Made by a program: the position numbers and the translations under genes. 64,000 nt of DNA. Origin: Flavobacteriales bacterium. Lineage in GTDB: Bacteria > Bacteroidota > Bacteroidia > Flavobacteriales_D > Crocinitomicaceae. Below the pieces are notes generated by a model. It was given only the letters and a program-made list of their open reading frames with translations, searched no databases and was not told the DNA's origin. Of the stretch, positions 45,153 through 53,993 are shown one piece after another. The stretch covers positions 28,320 to 92,319 of the forward strand of contig CANMTO010000006.1 in assembly GCA_947500755.1 (NCBI GenBank). The letters are read 5' to 3'. Position 1 is the stretch's first letter, and each line of letters begins with the position of its first letter.

Positions 45153-46523
45153 ATGCATTATGTAATTGTGGATGTCGAAACAACTGGTGGAAGCCCAAAA
45201 CAGTCTAAGATTACTGAAATTGCTATGTACAAATACGACGGGAGTCAAATCATTGATGAATTGGCCTCTTTAATAAACCCTGAGCAGCCTATCCCGGAAT
45301 TTATTGTGCGTTTGACGGGAATTACAAATCCCATGGTTTCCGAGGCACCGAAATTTTATGAACTCGCTAAAGACATTCTTTCCTTTTGTGATGGGTGTGT
45401 TTTTGTGGCTCACAATGTTGGATTTGACTACGGCATGTTACGTCATGAATTCCGGAGTCTTGGGTACGACTTTCGATTTCCACACCTGTGTACCGTTCGC
45501 GCCTCTAGGTTCGTTATTCCTGGATACGATTCCTACAGTTTAGGAAAACTATCTGCCTCCCTTGGTATTAAGATTGATGGAAGGCACCGCGCTGGCGGAG
45601 ATGCCTTGGCCACTACAAAAATATTTGACCTGATTTTTCACAAAGACCCAAATAACTTGGCCTCTTTTATTCAGCATGAGATCAATCCGAAAAAAGTAAA
45701 TCCTAAATTAAGCATTGATGCAATAGATGAACTGCCCACGAAGGCGGGGATTTATCGCTTTTATGATGAATTCAATCACCTCATCTACATTGGTAAAAGT
45801 AAAAGCATTAAAAAACGCGTTGAACAACACTTACGCAATAACACTACCCATAAAGGTGAAATAATGATGCAAGAAATTGCACGGATTGAACACGAGGTGA
45901 CGGGCTCAGAGTTAATTGCGATGTTGTTAGAAAGCGAACTGATTAAGACACACAAACCAAAATTCAATCGACAGTTAAGGAAATCGATTTTCACCTACGG
46001 ACTTTACGATGAACCGGATGACCAAGGGTATTTAACCTTGAAAGTTGGTCTTACTAGTAAATCTACCACTGCCCCGCTCACCTATTTCAATTCCAGAAAA
46101 GAAGCCCATGATTTCATAAAAATTCGAGGTGATCAATTTGGCTTATGTCAAAAAATCAATGGGGTTTATCCCACCAAAGATGCGTGCTTTCATTACTCCA
46201 TTAAACAATGTGCAGGCGCTTGTATCGGCCTTGAACCGTTGGAAGAATACAATGAAAAGGTAAGCAAAATGATCCGTGCTATGAGTTATGAAGAAGACAG
46301 CTTCTACATCATTGATAAGGGCCGATCAAAGATGGAACGCAGCATTATTTGGATTGAACGGGGAACCTACCGAGGCCATGGATATGCGCCGTTTCATTTC
46401 AACAGTTCTTCGCCGGAATATTGGAAACGATTTGTTGAACTGAAAGATGAAAACCGAGACATTCGCTCCATTATTAATTTGTACCTTCGAAAAGGGACTG
46501 GATATAAACTAGTGCAGTTGTGA
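45153..46523 (+). CDS. DEDDh exonuclease / GIY-YIG endonuclease fusion protein
   Basis: A 456-residue two-domain nuclease. Residues 1-170 are a DnaQ-type 3'-5' exonuclease: VDVETTGG gives Asp7 and Glu9, and HNVGFD and HRAGGDA complete the site. Residues about 198-275 are a GIY-YIG domain resembling the N-terminal domain of UvrC (AGIYRFYDE...LIYIGKS and a later ESELIKTHKP). The C-terminal 180 residues continue the UvrC/Cho-like part with conserved cysteines. Fusions of this kind are known in several bacterial groups and presumably act in DNA repair, combining incision with end-trimming; this is inference. The next gene overlaps by four bases. Confidence 0.9.
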   Translation: MHYVIVDVETTGGSPKQSKITEIAMYKYDGSQIIDELASLINPEQPIPEFIVRLTGITNPMVSEAPKFYELAKDILSFCDGCVFVAHNVGFDYGMLRHEFRSLGYDFRFPHLCTVRASRFVIPGYDSYSLGKLSASLGIKIDGRHRAGGDALATTKIFDLIFHKDPNNLASFIQHEINPKKVNPKLSIDAIDELPTKAGIYRFYDEFNHLIYIGKSKSIKKRVEQHLRNNTTHKGEIMMQEIARIEHEVTGSELIAMLLESELIKTHKPKFNRQLRKSIFTYGLYDEPDDQGYLTLKVGLTSKSTTAPLTYFNSRKEAHDFIKIRGDQFGLCQKINGVYPTKDACFHYSIKQCAGACIGLEPLEEYNEKVSKMIRAMSYEEDSFYIIDKGRSKMERSIIWIERGTYRGHGYAPFHFNSSSPEYWKRFVELKDENRDIRSIINLYLRKGTGYKLVQL

Positions 46524-47290
46524 ACGGTAAATTAACATTTCTAGGAACAGGAACATCACAAGGCGTTCCCTTGCCAGCTTGTTCATGTCATGTTTGTCAA
46601 TCCAATGAACCAAAAGACCATCGCTTGCGAAGCAGCGTGCTAGTTGAGGTTGCCACGCAACGGATTTGTATCGATACCGGACCTGACTTCAGGTATCAAA
46701 TGTTGCGTGAAAAAGTCATGAAATTAGACGCCATTTTGTATACTCATGAACACCGAGACCACGTAGGTGGATTAGATGATGTGAGAGCCTTCAATTACAT
46801 TCAAGCGGAGGCAATGCCGCTTTACGCACCCATCGAAGTCATTAAGGCCCTTCATCAGAGTTATGCCTATATATTTAATAGCAATTATCCGGGTATCCCA
46901 AAAGTAAGCTTGTGTGAAATTGATGAAGCACCCTTTTCCATAAAAGATATTCAGATTACCCCCATCCCCGTTTGGCATCACAAACTTCGTGTTTTTGGAT
47001 ATCGCATGGGAGATTTAGCGTATATCACCGATGCTAAAACCGTACCTGAGTCCTCTCGGAAACTAATTCGCGACATTCCAATATTGATTATTAATTGCCT
47101 GCATGAATCTACACACATTTCACATTTCAATTTAGAAGAGGCGCTCGCGTTTATCGAAGACATTCGCCCCAAGCAAACCTACCTAACGCATATCTCTCAT
47201 TTATTCGGTACCCACGAAGAGATTCAATCTAAATTACCCCATACGGTAGAAGCGGCATACGATGGATTAAGCATTCTATTCAATCCATAG
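46520..47290 (+). CDS. MBL-fold metal-dependent hydrolase (PhnP-like)
   Basis: A 256-residue protein of the metallo-beta-lactamase fold, close to the PhnP/lipoyl-synthase-associated hydrolase group. The N-terminal GTGTSQGVP motif and CSCHVCQSNEPKDHRLRSS (structural zinc-like cysteines) are followed by the metal site THEHRDH (His76, His78, Asp80, His81). Late histidines in HKLRVFGY and LTHISH complete the site. PhnP cleaves cyclic phosphodiesters; the true substrate here is unknown. The GTG start overlaps the upstream stop codon by four bases, so the nuclease and hydrolase are coupled. Confidence 0.88.
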   Translation: MNGKLTFLGTGTSQGVPLPACSCHVCQSNEPKDHRLRSSVLVEVATQRICIDTGPDFRYQMLREKVMKLDAILYTHEHRDHVGGLDDVRAFNYIQAEAMPLYAPIEVIKALHQSYAYIFNSNYPGIPKVSLCEIDEAPFSIKDIQITPIPVWHHKLRVFGYRMGDLAYITDAKTVPESSRKLIRDIPILIINCLHESTHISHFNLEEALAFIEDIRPKQTYLTHISHLFGTHEEIQSKLPHTVEAAYDGLSILFNP

Positions 47291-47305
47291 ATATCAGATT
47301 ATTCT

Positions 47306-47313
47306 TAGATTTG
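47306..47313 (+). promoter_or_regulatory. -7 box (TAGATTTG) abutting the acyltransferase gene
   Basis: TAnnTTTG match ending six bases before the ATG at 47320; it excludes a TTG start at 47311, which lies inside the box. Confidence 0.4.
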
Positions 47314-47319
47314 TTTCGC

Positions 47320-48150
47320 ATGAATGAACTCCATATCGACGTTCGAAAAATAATTGGGGATAAAAATCCGAAGCTCTTAAATAAACTGCCACGATTTGTA
47401 ATCGCCTACTTAGAGCGTATTATACATCAAAAAGAAATAAACGCCTTTTTAGCGGAATACGGTCACCTAAAAAACCATGAATTCTGTGAGGCAGTCATCT
47501 CCTACCTACGCATTAACATTGAATTTCATGGGATTGAACGAATTCCAAAGACCGGACCGGTAATTATTGCGTTAAACCATCCCCTTGGAGGCGTAGATGG
47601 GGTCGCATTTATTGTTGCGATGAAGCACCATCGCCCTGATTTGGTATTCCTAGTTAACGATATCTTATTGAATATTAAGCCGTTGGGCGACTTATTCGCA
47701 GGCATTAATAAGCACGGTAAAAATAGAAGTGATACGCGAAAAACGATTGCATCAATGTTTAACTCAGATAAAGCAGTATGTATATTTCCAGCCGGTCTTG
47801 TGAGTAGAAAACAACAGGGAGTGATTAAGGACCTTGAATGGAAACGTACCTTTGTGACCTATGCTAAAGAAACGGGACACCCCATTATTCCAATTCATAT
47901 TGGAGGAAAATTATCGCGTTTTTTTTATGGGTTACATCGAGTAAGAACCTGGGTTGGAATAAAAAGTACGCTTGAAATGTTATACCTCGCAGATGAGATG
48001 TATAAACAACGAGGGAAGAACATTGTTTTTACTACAGGAGACGCTATATACTTGGATTCTACGGATGATACCAAAGATGAACACCGCATCGCTCAAGAAA
48101 TAAAAGAAAAACTTTACCACATTCCCAAAGCTCATGGAACCAATCATTGA
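47320..48150 (+). CDS. PlsC-like O-acyltransferase (likely lipoamino-acid synthesis)
   Basis: A 276-residue acyltransferase of the 1-acylglycerol-3-phosphate acyltransferase superfamily. The NHPLGGVDG motif contains the catalytic H-x4-D (His87, Asp92), and FPAGLVSR supplies the second conserved block. The ATG at 47320 is chosen over a TTG three codons upstream. The next gene, overlapping by 17 bases, encodes an OlsB-like N-acyltransferase. In Bacteroides the equivalent pair, glsB (N-acyltransferase) and glsA (O-acyltransferase), makes glycine lipids; the same reaction pair makes ornithine lipids elsewhere. The amino acid used here cannot be told from the sequence. Confidence 0.8.
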   Translation: MNELHIDVRKIIGDKNPKLLNKLPRFVIAYLERIIHQKEINAFLAEYGHLKNHEFCEAVISYLRINIEFHGIERIPKTGPVIIALNHPLGGVDGVAFIVAMKHHRPDLVFLVNDILLNIKPLGDLFAGINKHGKNRSDTRKTIASMFNSDKAVCIFPAGLVSRKQQGVIKDLEWKRTFVTYAKETGHPIIPIHIGGKLSRFFYGLHRVRTWVGIKSTLEMLYLADEMYKQRGKNIVFTTGDAIYLDSTDDTKDEHRIAQEIKEKLYHIPKAHGTNH

Positions 48151-49048
48151 AGCAATTCCTAAATCCATTCTGAAAGAAGAACTCACCCGCAGTGGGCTCA
48201 TTCGAACTACTCGAAAGGGGGATAACGAAATATACATCATAAATAATTCAAATGCACCACATGTAATCCAAGAAATTGGGCGCCTAAGAGAAATTACCTT
48301 CAGAGCCTCTGGAGGTGGTACGGGCTTATCAATTGATCTTGATGAATACGACCTCGGCGAATATGCCTATGAACAACTCATTGTTTGGTCTCCGGAAGAT
48401 GAAGAAATCATCGGTGGGTATCGCTTTGCATTCTGCGAACGCGCGACGGATGAGCAAGGGAATATCCATTTATCCACCACCCATTATTTTGACTTCACCG
48501 ATAATTTCATTAGCCAATATCTACCCTACACCATTGAACTTGGCCGTAGTTGGGTTCAACCTAATTTTCAACCTACGGTAAATCCAAGAAAAGGACTATT
48601 CGCATTGGATAACATTTGGGATGGACTGGGGGTGTTGGTTCGCGAACATCCTGAAATCAAATACTTTTTTGGAAAAGTCACCATGTATTCGAATTACGAT
48701 ACGGCAAGCAGGGATTTTCTTCTCCATTTTATGCACACCTATTTTCCCGACGGAGAAGGCCTTATGAAACCCTTTAATCCCTTGATTCAGGACTATGACC
48801 GCGCCTATGCAGACAGCCAATTGCTCGGGTTGGATTTTAAGGATGGATTTAAAGTACTCAACGCACACATTCGCGAAAAAGGCGAGTTCATACCGCCATT
48901 AGTAAACATTTACATGAATTTATCGCCAAGCATGAAGACGTTTGGCACCGCGGTAAATCCGGAATTTGGGGGCGTGGAAGAAACTGGAATTTTGGTAACT
49001 ATCGCCGACATATTCCCCGAGAAAAAAGAACGGCACATGGCGTATTGA
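48134..49048 (+). CDS. GNAT-fold N-acyltransferase, OlsB/hemolysin-like
   Basis: A 304-residue protein of the acyl-ACP-dependent N-acyltransferase group (OlsB/GlsB; often annotated hemolysin). Its landmarks are YRFAFCE, the ELGRSWVQP motif near residue 137 (matching the conserved E-(I/L)-G-R-S-x-V of this family) and GLGVLVREHPEIKYFFGKVTMYSNY. It would attach a 3-hydroxyacyl chain to the amino group of an amino acid, giving a lyso-lipid that the partner acyltransferase completes. Overlap with the upstream gene indicates one operon and probable translational coupling. Acting at the inner membrane is inferred from the pathway. Confidence 0.82.
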   Translation: MEPIIEAIPKSILKEELTRSGLIRTTRKGDNEIYIINNSNAPHVIQEIGRLREITFRASGGGTGLSIDLDEYDLGEYAYEQLIVWSPEDEEIIGGYRFAFCERATDEQGNIHLSTTHYFDFTDNFISQYLPYTIELGRSWVQPNFQPTVNPRKGLFALDNIWDGLGVLVREHPEIKYFFGKVTMYSNYDTASRDFLLHFMHTYFPDGEGLMKPFNPLIQDYDRAYADSQLLGLDFKDGFKVLNAHIREKGEFIPPLVNIYMNLSPSMKTFGTAVNPEFGGVEETGILVTIADIFPEKKERHMAY

Positions 49049-49093
49049 AATGAGAACCATACATTTCAGTAAAGAAATTGGTCAACTATCAAG

Positions 49094-50521
49094 TTAATCT
49101 ATATGATTAAACGAAATTATTATTCCCAAGGTCTGTTGACTTTTCAACGAAATTTGGTAGTCAATATTCTTAACGCCAGCAGCATTTTTATTTCCCTGCA
49201 ATGTCATAAAATTTGGACCAATAACATTTTTCAATTTTTGACTCAAAGAAAGAGTTACAGGTTGGGAGGCGATTTTCTGTAAAAATTCCTCCGTATTTAT
49301 CGGAGTTTGGGAATATAAGACAACAAGACGTTCTTCGCCTTTATCTCCATTGAGCCGCATGAATTTATCCTCAGAAGGGATCGGAATCTCAGAATCATCA
49401 TAATTCAAATAGGCACTTATTCCATTAAATGGAAACAAGAGATTCCATTTACTTTTGGTATCTAGATTAAATAGATAAACAAAGGAAGGTTTACTCGAAT
49501 TTAAAAACAGTCTAAACCTTTCTCCTGAGCGTAAATCTTCATTCAGTTTAAAACTTCCGTCACCATTTTGTATAGCCGTTGCCGATGAACCATCGGAACG
49601 GATTAGTTTAATTCCACCAACAACCGTATGATCGTTCTGCATGTAATTAACCGGATTGCCAACTACCTCTATTGCTTGAAAAGCAAATTTTGCGAAATCC
49701 TCATATTTGATCCAAGCGTAACCCCCATCACCCCAATCTTCCCCCCAACTGTTTTGAATTTCGATGGCACCACCATATTTTTCATCATCATACCCAATAG
49801 CACAAATGGCGTGGCGACCATGCTCATGGTTCACTTTTTCCCCAACTTCCTCAGTAGGTCTCCAATCACCACCTTTATAATCATGAAATGAATTTGGGCA
49901 ATAAATTGCCAAAACCACCGGACACGATTCACTTAAACTCTTTTTTACCATTTGCACTTTAATTTTCGCACTTACTAAAGGCAGAAAGTTTCCATCATCG
50001 TCCCAAAGTTTTACAAAGGTTTTTATCGTATTATTTTGAGCCATCTTAAAAATTCCTATAGGAATGCTGCTTGGGCATGGATCAGAATAATCGGATAATT
50101 TCGGAACACCGTTAAGTGTAATTTGGCGTAAACATTCGGTGTTTAGTGATCCCGAACAATCAAACTGATTTGGAGCAGCAAGACGGTATACAAATCCCGG
50201 TGAAAAGGCGTTATTTGTAATGGTTTCTTTATCCGTTTCATTGTTTGCAATTGATTCAAGGATTGTTCTTGCGCAGTAAGCAGTTGCCCAAGCAGCACAT
50301 GTGCCATACTCTCCTTGACTTTTTGGTGTTGGTGCATATTGTTTCAAAGAAAAACCTGACCCAACGTTTCGATAAGTAGCCGTGGTCATGGTCGCTTTTA
50401 CATCAAGTTTTTCATACAAGGTATCTGGCCCCTCAGGTAAACCCATGAAATATTTCTGAGAAAAACAGAAACTACATAAAAAACTCAAAACTAGAATTAA
50501 GAAAGGTTTCATTGGTTTCAA
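49094..50521 (-). CDS. Exported papain-like (C1A) cysteine protease with DUF4384-like domain
   Basis: A 475-residue exported protease. The signal peptide spans residues 1-21 (FLCSFCFSQ). The papain triad can be read: Gln69 and Cys75 in SQGEYGTCAAWATAY, His237 in GRHAICAIGYD and Asn257 in IQNSWGEDWGDGGYAW. Residues about 325-430 (LNEDLRSGERFRLFL...VYLFNLD...LLFPFN...RLVVLYSQTPI) resemble DUF4384, a beta domain usually found fused to caspase-like domains. The protein overlaps the upstream caspase gene by four bases, so the two proteases form one operon. Activity outside the cytoplasm is likely; the target is unknown. The oxyanion Gln and active Cys are intact, so it is probably active. Confidence 0.86.
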   Translation of the reverse strand: MKPMKPFLILVLSFLCSFCFSQKYFMGLPEGPDTLYEKLDVKATMTTATYRNVGSGFSLKQYAPTPKSQGEYGTCAAWATAYCARTILESIANNETDKETITNNAFSPGFVYRLAAPNQFDCSGSLNTECLRQITLNGVPKLSDYSDPCPSSIPIGIFKMAQNNTIKTFVKLWDDDGNFLPLVSAKIKVQMVKKSLSESCPVVLAIYCPNSFHDYKGGDWRPTEEVGEKVNHEHGRHAICAIGYDDEKYGGAIEIQNSWGEDWGDGGYAWIKYEDFAKFAFQAIEVVGNPVNYMQNDHTVVGGIKLIRSDGSSATAIQNGDGSFKLNEDLRSGERFRLFLNSSKPSFVYLFNLDTKSKWNLLFPFNGISAYLNYDDSEIPIPSEDKFMRLNGDKGEERLVVLYSQTPINTEEFLQKIASQPVTLSLSQKLKNVIGPNFMTLQGNKNAAGVKNIDYQISLKSQQTLGIIISFNHID

Positions 50522-52740
50522 TTCTTTTTTCGAAAAACAAAATTACCCCCTTGATCTCCAACCTGAGGAAGGATACCAAACTGTGGGATTTGATTATTTG
50601 GACTATTGCTAATTACCGAGGGTTTAATTCGTGCATAGAGTTCTTCTGAGGTAATACACGATTGTTGATTTACCTCAAGTAAATTACAAAGCAATTTCAA
50701 AAAAACACTTTCATCGGGTACGACTGTATTTGCCCCACTTGTCATAGCTCTTCTGCTTTTAACCTTCGCCATTTCTTCGCAAGAGGCAACCGCAACATCA
50801 CGGAATCCACCGGTAAAAATAGATCCACTAAAGCAGGCATCAGCAATAACCAATGTATGCTTGGATTTTATACCATTAACATAATCCCTAAACTCACCGT
50901 TGGAAAACCATGTGGCTCGATTGTCCATTTTTGCGTCCGAAGGAAGCCAATAACCAATTTCATTCTTTAATATTCCATGTCCTGAAAAGTAAATAAGTAA
51001 ATTATCTTGATCCGTTAATTCGTCTTGCATCTCGATTAGGGAATTCACTAAAGTCTCCTTGGTAGGGTTTTCTAAAAATACAATTCCCGAGGAGTCGAAT
51101 GTATAATTTTTTGTTAGAATTTGTCTTAATTGCTTTGCATCGTCAATGGGTTTAGCCAAATCGTTTATTCCCAAGTCATTATAAGATTGCACAGCAATTA
51201 ATAACGCATGATAATTTCCTGCCTTTCTTTCAGGATGATAGTCGATGGTTCGAAACTCTGAATTATAAACATTACCATTACACGTAAACTCAACATATAC
51301 CTTATTAAGGCCAGCTACAAGGCTTATCTCTTGGTCAACTCCATAATCGCAGGCATCATCGAGCGATATGCCTCGGGTAATCACTTGAGCACCGTTGTTA
51401 TATACTTTAATACCACTTATTACTTGTGTTGAATGCACACACAATTTAATCCGATAATTTGAATTGGTGCTAGAGGCATGATCATTATAAGGAAAATCCC
51501 AAGTTATTTTAGGTTTATCTTCCTTCAGTTTCAGTAACTCCATTTTAACTCGGAAATCGACACTCTCAGGTTCTAATTCGATTGCTTTTTCAAAATCAGC
51601 TTTGGCTCCTGAAATATCACCCAACTGTTCGCGGGATTTTCCACGGTCAAAATAATATTCGCCCTGATCTTCATCGTCGGTCAACATAGAAATAGCTTTA
51701 TCGAAAAAAGAGACTGCTTCGTGATGTCTATTCTGACAGGCTAATATCGCGCCTTTTGTGTGTAAAGAAAAGCTTTTCTGTTCAATAGCTAACGCTCTAT
51801 CAATTTCTGATTCCGCACCTTGACATTGACCTAATTTAAACTTTGTCCATGCCAAGTTATTTAAACACATTGGATCATTCGGTTTGATTTTTAATGCTTC
51901 GGTGTAATAATGTACAGCCAAATCCTCATCTTCCGTATTCCCTGCTTTGCTCATGTAGGATAAAAAATCACTTTCCGTTTCATCCATATGCTTGAAGCAA
52001 ATTCGATAAATACGATACCCTTCCTCAAAGATAGATTTCATTTGTTCATTATCATAACCCACCGTTACCCTATGCTTCTCACCCAATTGACTCTCGAAAG
52101 TTGAAGCAACATAAAGCCAATATTTACCATCGTGATTAACATAGGTCAAATTATACTTTTCATTATACCTTAATTGAATCCAATCTGTAGGTATATCTTG
52201 AGAAAATTTAAATGTTTGGCTTTTAATTGAGGTGCCTTTTGCCAACACAAAAACATAATCGCTTTTTCCAAATCCGCATCCAGTAATTCTATACCCATTA
52301 TCCCAATACTGTTTAACTTTTTCTGTTACTTGATTAATATCCTTGGTACTAAACCACACCTGAGTCTGATCCTGAAAAACCTCACTCTGAGACATTACTA
52401 CCACCCATTTCCCTTGCCCATAATCCATATTTGTAATAAAGTATCCCTCACTCCATTTCTTATTTATCCAATCACTTGGAAATGTAATATCCTGAATATA
52501 TGTTTGACCGTCAAAAGACAAACTACTCATGACTATATTCCATTTGATTCCATCATGCGTTATTTCATCAATAAAGAGTTTTGATTCTTTATTTAATTGT
52601 TTAATTTCTTCAATTGGAAAATTCTCTGAAACTAAAAATTTTTGCGCTAAACTTAGTTTACGATATACAATAGCTAAATTCTGTTGACTATAAATATGAA
52701 AGGCAAAAAACACAAAAAAAACTAAGTACAACTTTCTCAT
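50518..52740 (-). CDS. Exported caspase-like (C14) protease with TPR repeats
   Basis: A 740-residue protein with a signal peptide (residues 1-19, ending at YSQ). Residues about 55-250 contain four degenerate repeats of the type W..GY.IT...YG.GKWVVVMS. Residues about 270-405 are TPR repeats (LAVHYYTEALKIKPNDPMCL, SEIDRALAIE, AKADFEKAIELEP). A short beta domain follows, then a caspase-like (metacaspase/orthocaspase) domain from about 505 to the end. Its catalytic dyad is His588 in YFSGHG and Cys636 in DACFSG, both intact. The TPR part probably binds a partner or substrate. Export is unusual for many caspase-like proteins but common in Bacteroidota. It is coupled by a four-base overlap to the papain-like gene. 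Confidence 0.88.
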   Translation of the reverse strand: MRKLYLVFFVFFAFHIYSQQNLAIVYRKLSLAQKFLVSENFPIEEIKQLNKESKLFIDEITHDGIKWNIVMSSLSFDGQTYIQDITFPSDWINKKWSEGYFITNMDYGQGKWVVVMSQSEVFQDQTQVWFSTKDINQVTEKVKQYWDNGYRITGCGFGKSDYVFVLAKGTSIKSQTFKFSQDIPTDWIQLRYNEKYNLTYVNHDGKYWLYVASTFESQLGEKHRVTVGYDNEQMKSIFEEGYRIYRICFKHMDETESDFLSYMSKAGNTEDEDLAVHYYTEALKIKPNDPMCLNNLAWTKFKLGQCQGAESEIDRALAIEQKSFSLHTKGAILACQNRHHEAVSFFDKAISMLTDDEDQGEYYFDRGKSREQLGDISGAKADFEKAIELEPESVDFRVKMELLKLKEDKPKITWDFPYNDHASSTNSNYRIKLCVHSTQVISGIKVYNNGAQVITRGISLDDACDYGVDQEISLVAGLNKVYVEFTCNGNVYNSEFRTIDYHPERKAGNYHALLIAVQSYNDLGINDLAKPIDDAKQLRQILTKNYTFDSSGIVFLENPTKETLVNSLIEMQDELTDQDNLLIYFSGHGILKNEIGYWLPSDAKMDNRATWFSNGEFRDYVNGIKSKHTLVIADACFSGSIFTGGFRDVAVASCEEMAKVKSRRAMTSGANTVVPDESVFLKLLCNLLEVNQQSCITSEELYARIKPSVISNSPNNQIPQFGILPQVGDQGGNFVFRKKN

Positions 52741-52800
52741 ACCTTAAAATTAAACAAAAAATAAAGATATATCAGGTCAATGATTGTAACTGAATCTAAC

Positions 52801-53376
52801 TTATGTTAACCAAGGATAGGCCCTGAGCAAGGCATCTAGGTCTTTAACTCCCGATTTTTTAATAATCCGTTGCTTTAATCGGCCTATGGTTACATCTACA
52901 TGAGCCACATTCATGATTCGTGCAATGCGCGCTGAAGGCACGCCATAGTAGTACTTTAGCTTAAGAATGAGCGCATCACGTTTACTCAGTTTAAGCAATA
53001 CATCGGACATCGCATGATAATAATCAGGCTCGCCTTTCGGTTGATCGGTATGGTAAGTGTCGTCGGAATAATTCGCCCTTGCTATGCTTGTTTTTTCCTC
53101 GGAAATCAGATTCACTTGACGTTTCTTGTTTTTTTTACGCAACATCGAAATGCTGAAATTAGATACCACCGCCTTTAACCAAGCACGCGTATTGAATAAA
53201 TCAATGTCTGTGGTATATTTAGTCGATAGAATCTGATAGAGGTGGATGCAAAATTCTTGATACACATCATATACTTCCTCCCCTTCAAACTTTGCGCGAA
53301 TTTGATGCAGAAAAAACCCTTTATAACGATTCAAGAGTTCGGTGAAAATTACGTCGATATGTTTTTTATCTACCAT
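52801..53376 (-). CDS. ECF-type RNA polymerase sigma factor
   Basis: A 191-residue sigma-70 family protein of ECF size. The region 2 equivalent is around GEEVYDVYQEFCIHLYQIL and then TRAWLKAVVSNFSISMLRKKNKKR, matching the DNA-melting and -10 recognition segment. Region 4 near the C-terminus contains LSKRDALILKLKYYYGVPSARIARIMNV, the HTH for -35 recognition (split at VPSARIARIMNVAHVDVTIG). The ATG at 53376 is chosen over one 15 codons upstream because it gives a short overlap (11 bases) with the upstream gene. No anti-sigma factor is recognisable; the upstream 189-residue gene or the protease pair may fill that role, which is speculation. Confidence 0.85.
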   Translation of the reverse strand: MVDKKHIDVIFTELLNRYKGFFLHQIRAKFEGEEVYDVYQEFCIHLYQILSTKYTTDIDLFNTRAWLKAVVSNFSISMLRKKNKKRQVNLISEEKTSIARANYSDDTYHTDQPKGEPDYYHAMSDVLLKLSKRDALILKLKYYYGVPSARIARIMNVAHVDVTIGRLKQRIIKKSGVKDLDALLRAYPWLT

Positions 53377-53935
53377 GCGTATTTGCTTCAGAAGACTGAG
53401 GGAATCCACACAAATATTCAATGGATGAACCCGAAGAAATCCCGTCTTTTAGGTGCGTTACAACCCACAAATGATTCGGTTCAATGCCTTCAAAAAATGA
53501 TTCGGGCTCCCGTATCAAATAGGTAGGCACTTGATTTGTCTTTAACCGCAAGATCACTTGCGCGAGCTCTTTTCGGCTATCTAAAGCCGCCATTCCTACC
53601 GGATAAATAAAAAACACGGCAGCTAAGCAATTGGACTGGATATATGTTGTTATTGCAGCGGAAACAACCCATTCACTGGGATCGCCAATTAATATGCACT
53701 GTTGTGAGCGACTCAAGGTGCCTTCAATCGCCTGTGCTAAAGACTCGGGCGTATAGCTCTCACAAGGAATTGACGCTGATGTAGTGGAATCAAGCAACAT
53801 TCCTCCTGCTCCTTCAGTTAATCCACCTGGTTCATACAACAGCGAATTAAGTTTGTGAAAGGCCTCAGGGGAAACCAAGGATTTCGCGTGATTCCCGATT
53901 ATTTTTACCTGATCCGCGTACGTTAGAAAATCCAT
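53366..53935 (-). CDS. Unknown protein heading the sigma/caspase operon
   Basis: A 189-residue protein with no signal peptide or transmembrane helix. It looks alpha/beta: strands such as CILIGDPSEW, AAVFFIYP and HLWVVTHL alternate with helices (SRKELAQVILRLK), suggesting a compact Rossmann-like or P-loop-less fold, but no motif can be assigned. It overlaps the sigma-factor start by 11 bases and is the first gene of the minus-strand operon that ends with the papain-like protease. It is divergent from porQ. It may be a regulatory partner of the sigma factor (inference only). Confidence 0.6.
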   Translation of the reverse strand: MDFLTYADQVKIIGNHAKSLVSPEAFHKLNSLLYEPGGLTEGAGGMLLDSTTSASIPCESYTPESLAQAIEGTLSRSQQCILIGDPSEWVVSAAITTYIQSNCLAAVFFIYPVGMAALDSRKELAQVILRLKTNQVPTYLIREPESFFEGIEPNHLWVVTHLKDGISSGSSIEYLCGFPQSSEANTHGR

Positions 53936-53993
53936 GTACTTTTTTCATTAAAATTAAACAATTTTACTGTTAATTTGCCGTTGACAAGCGCCG

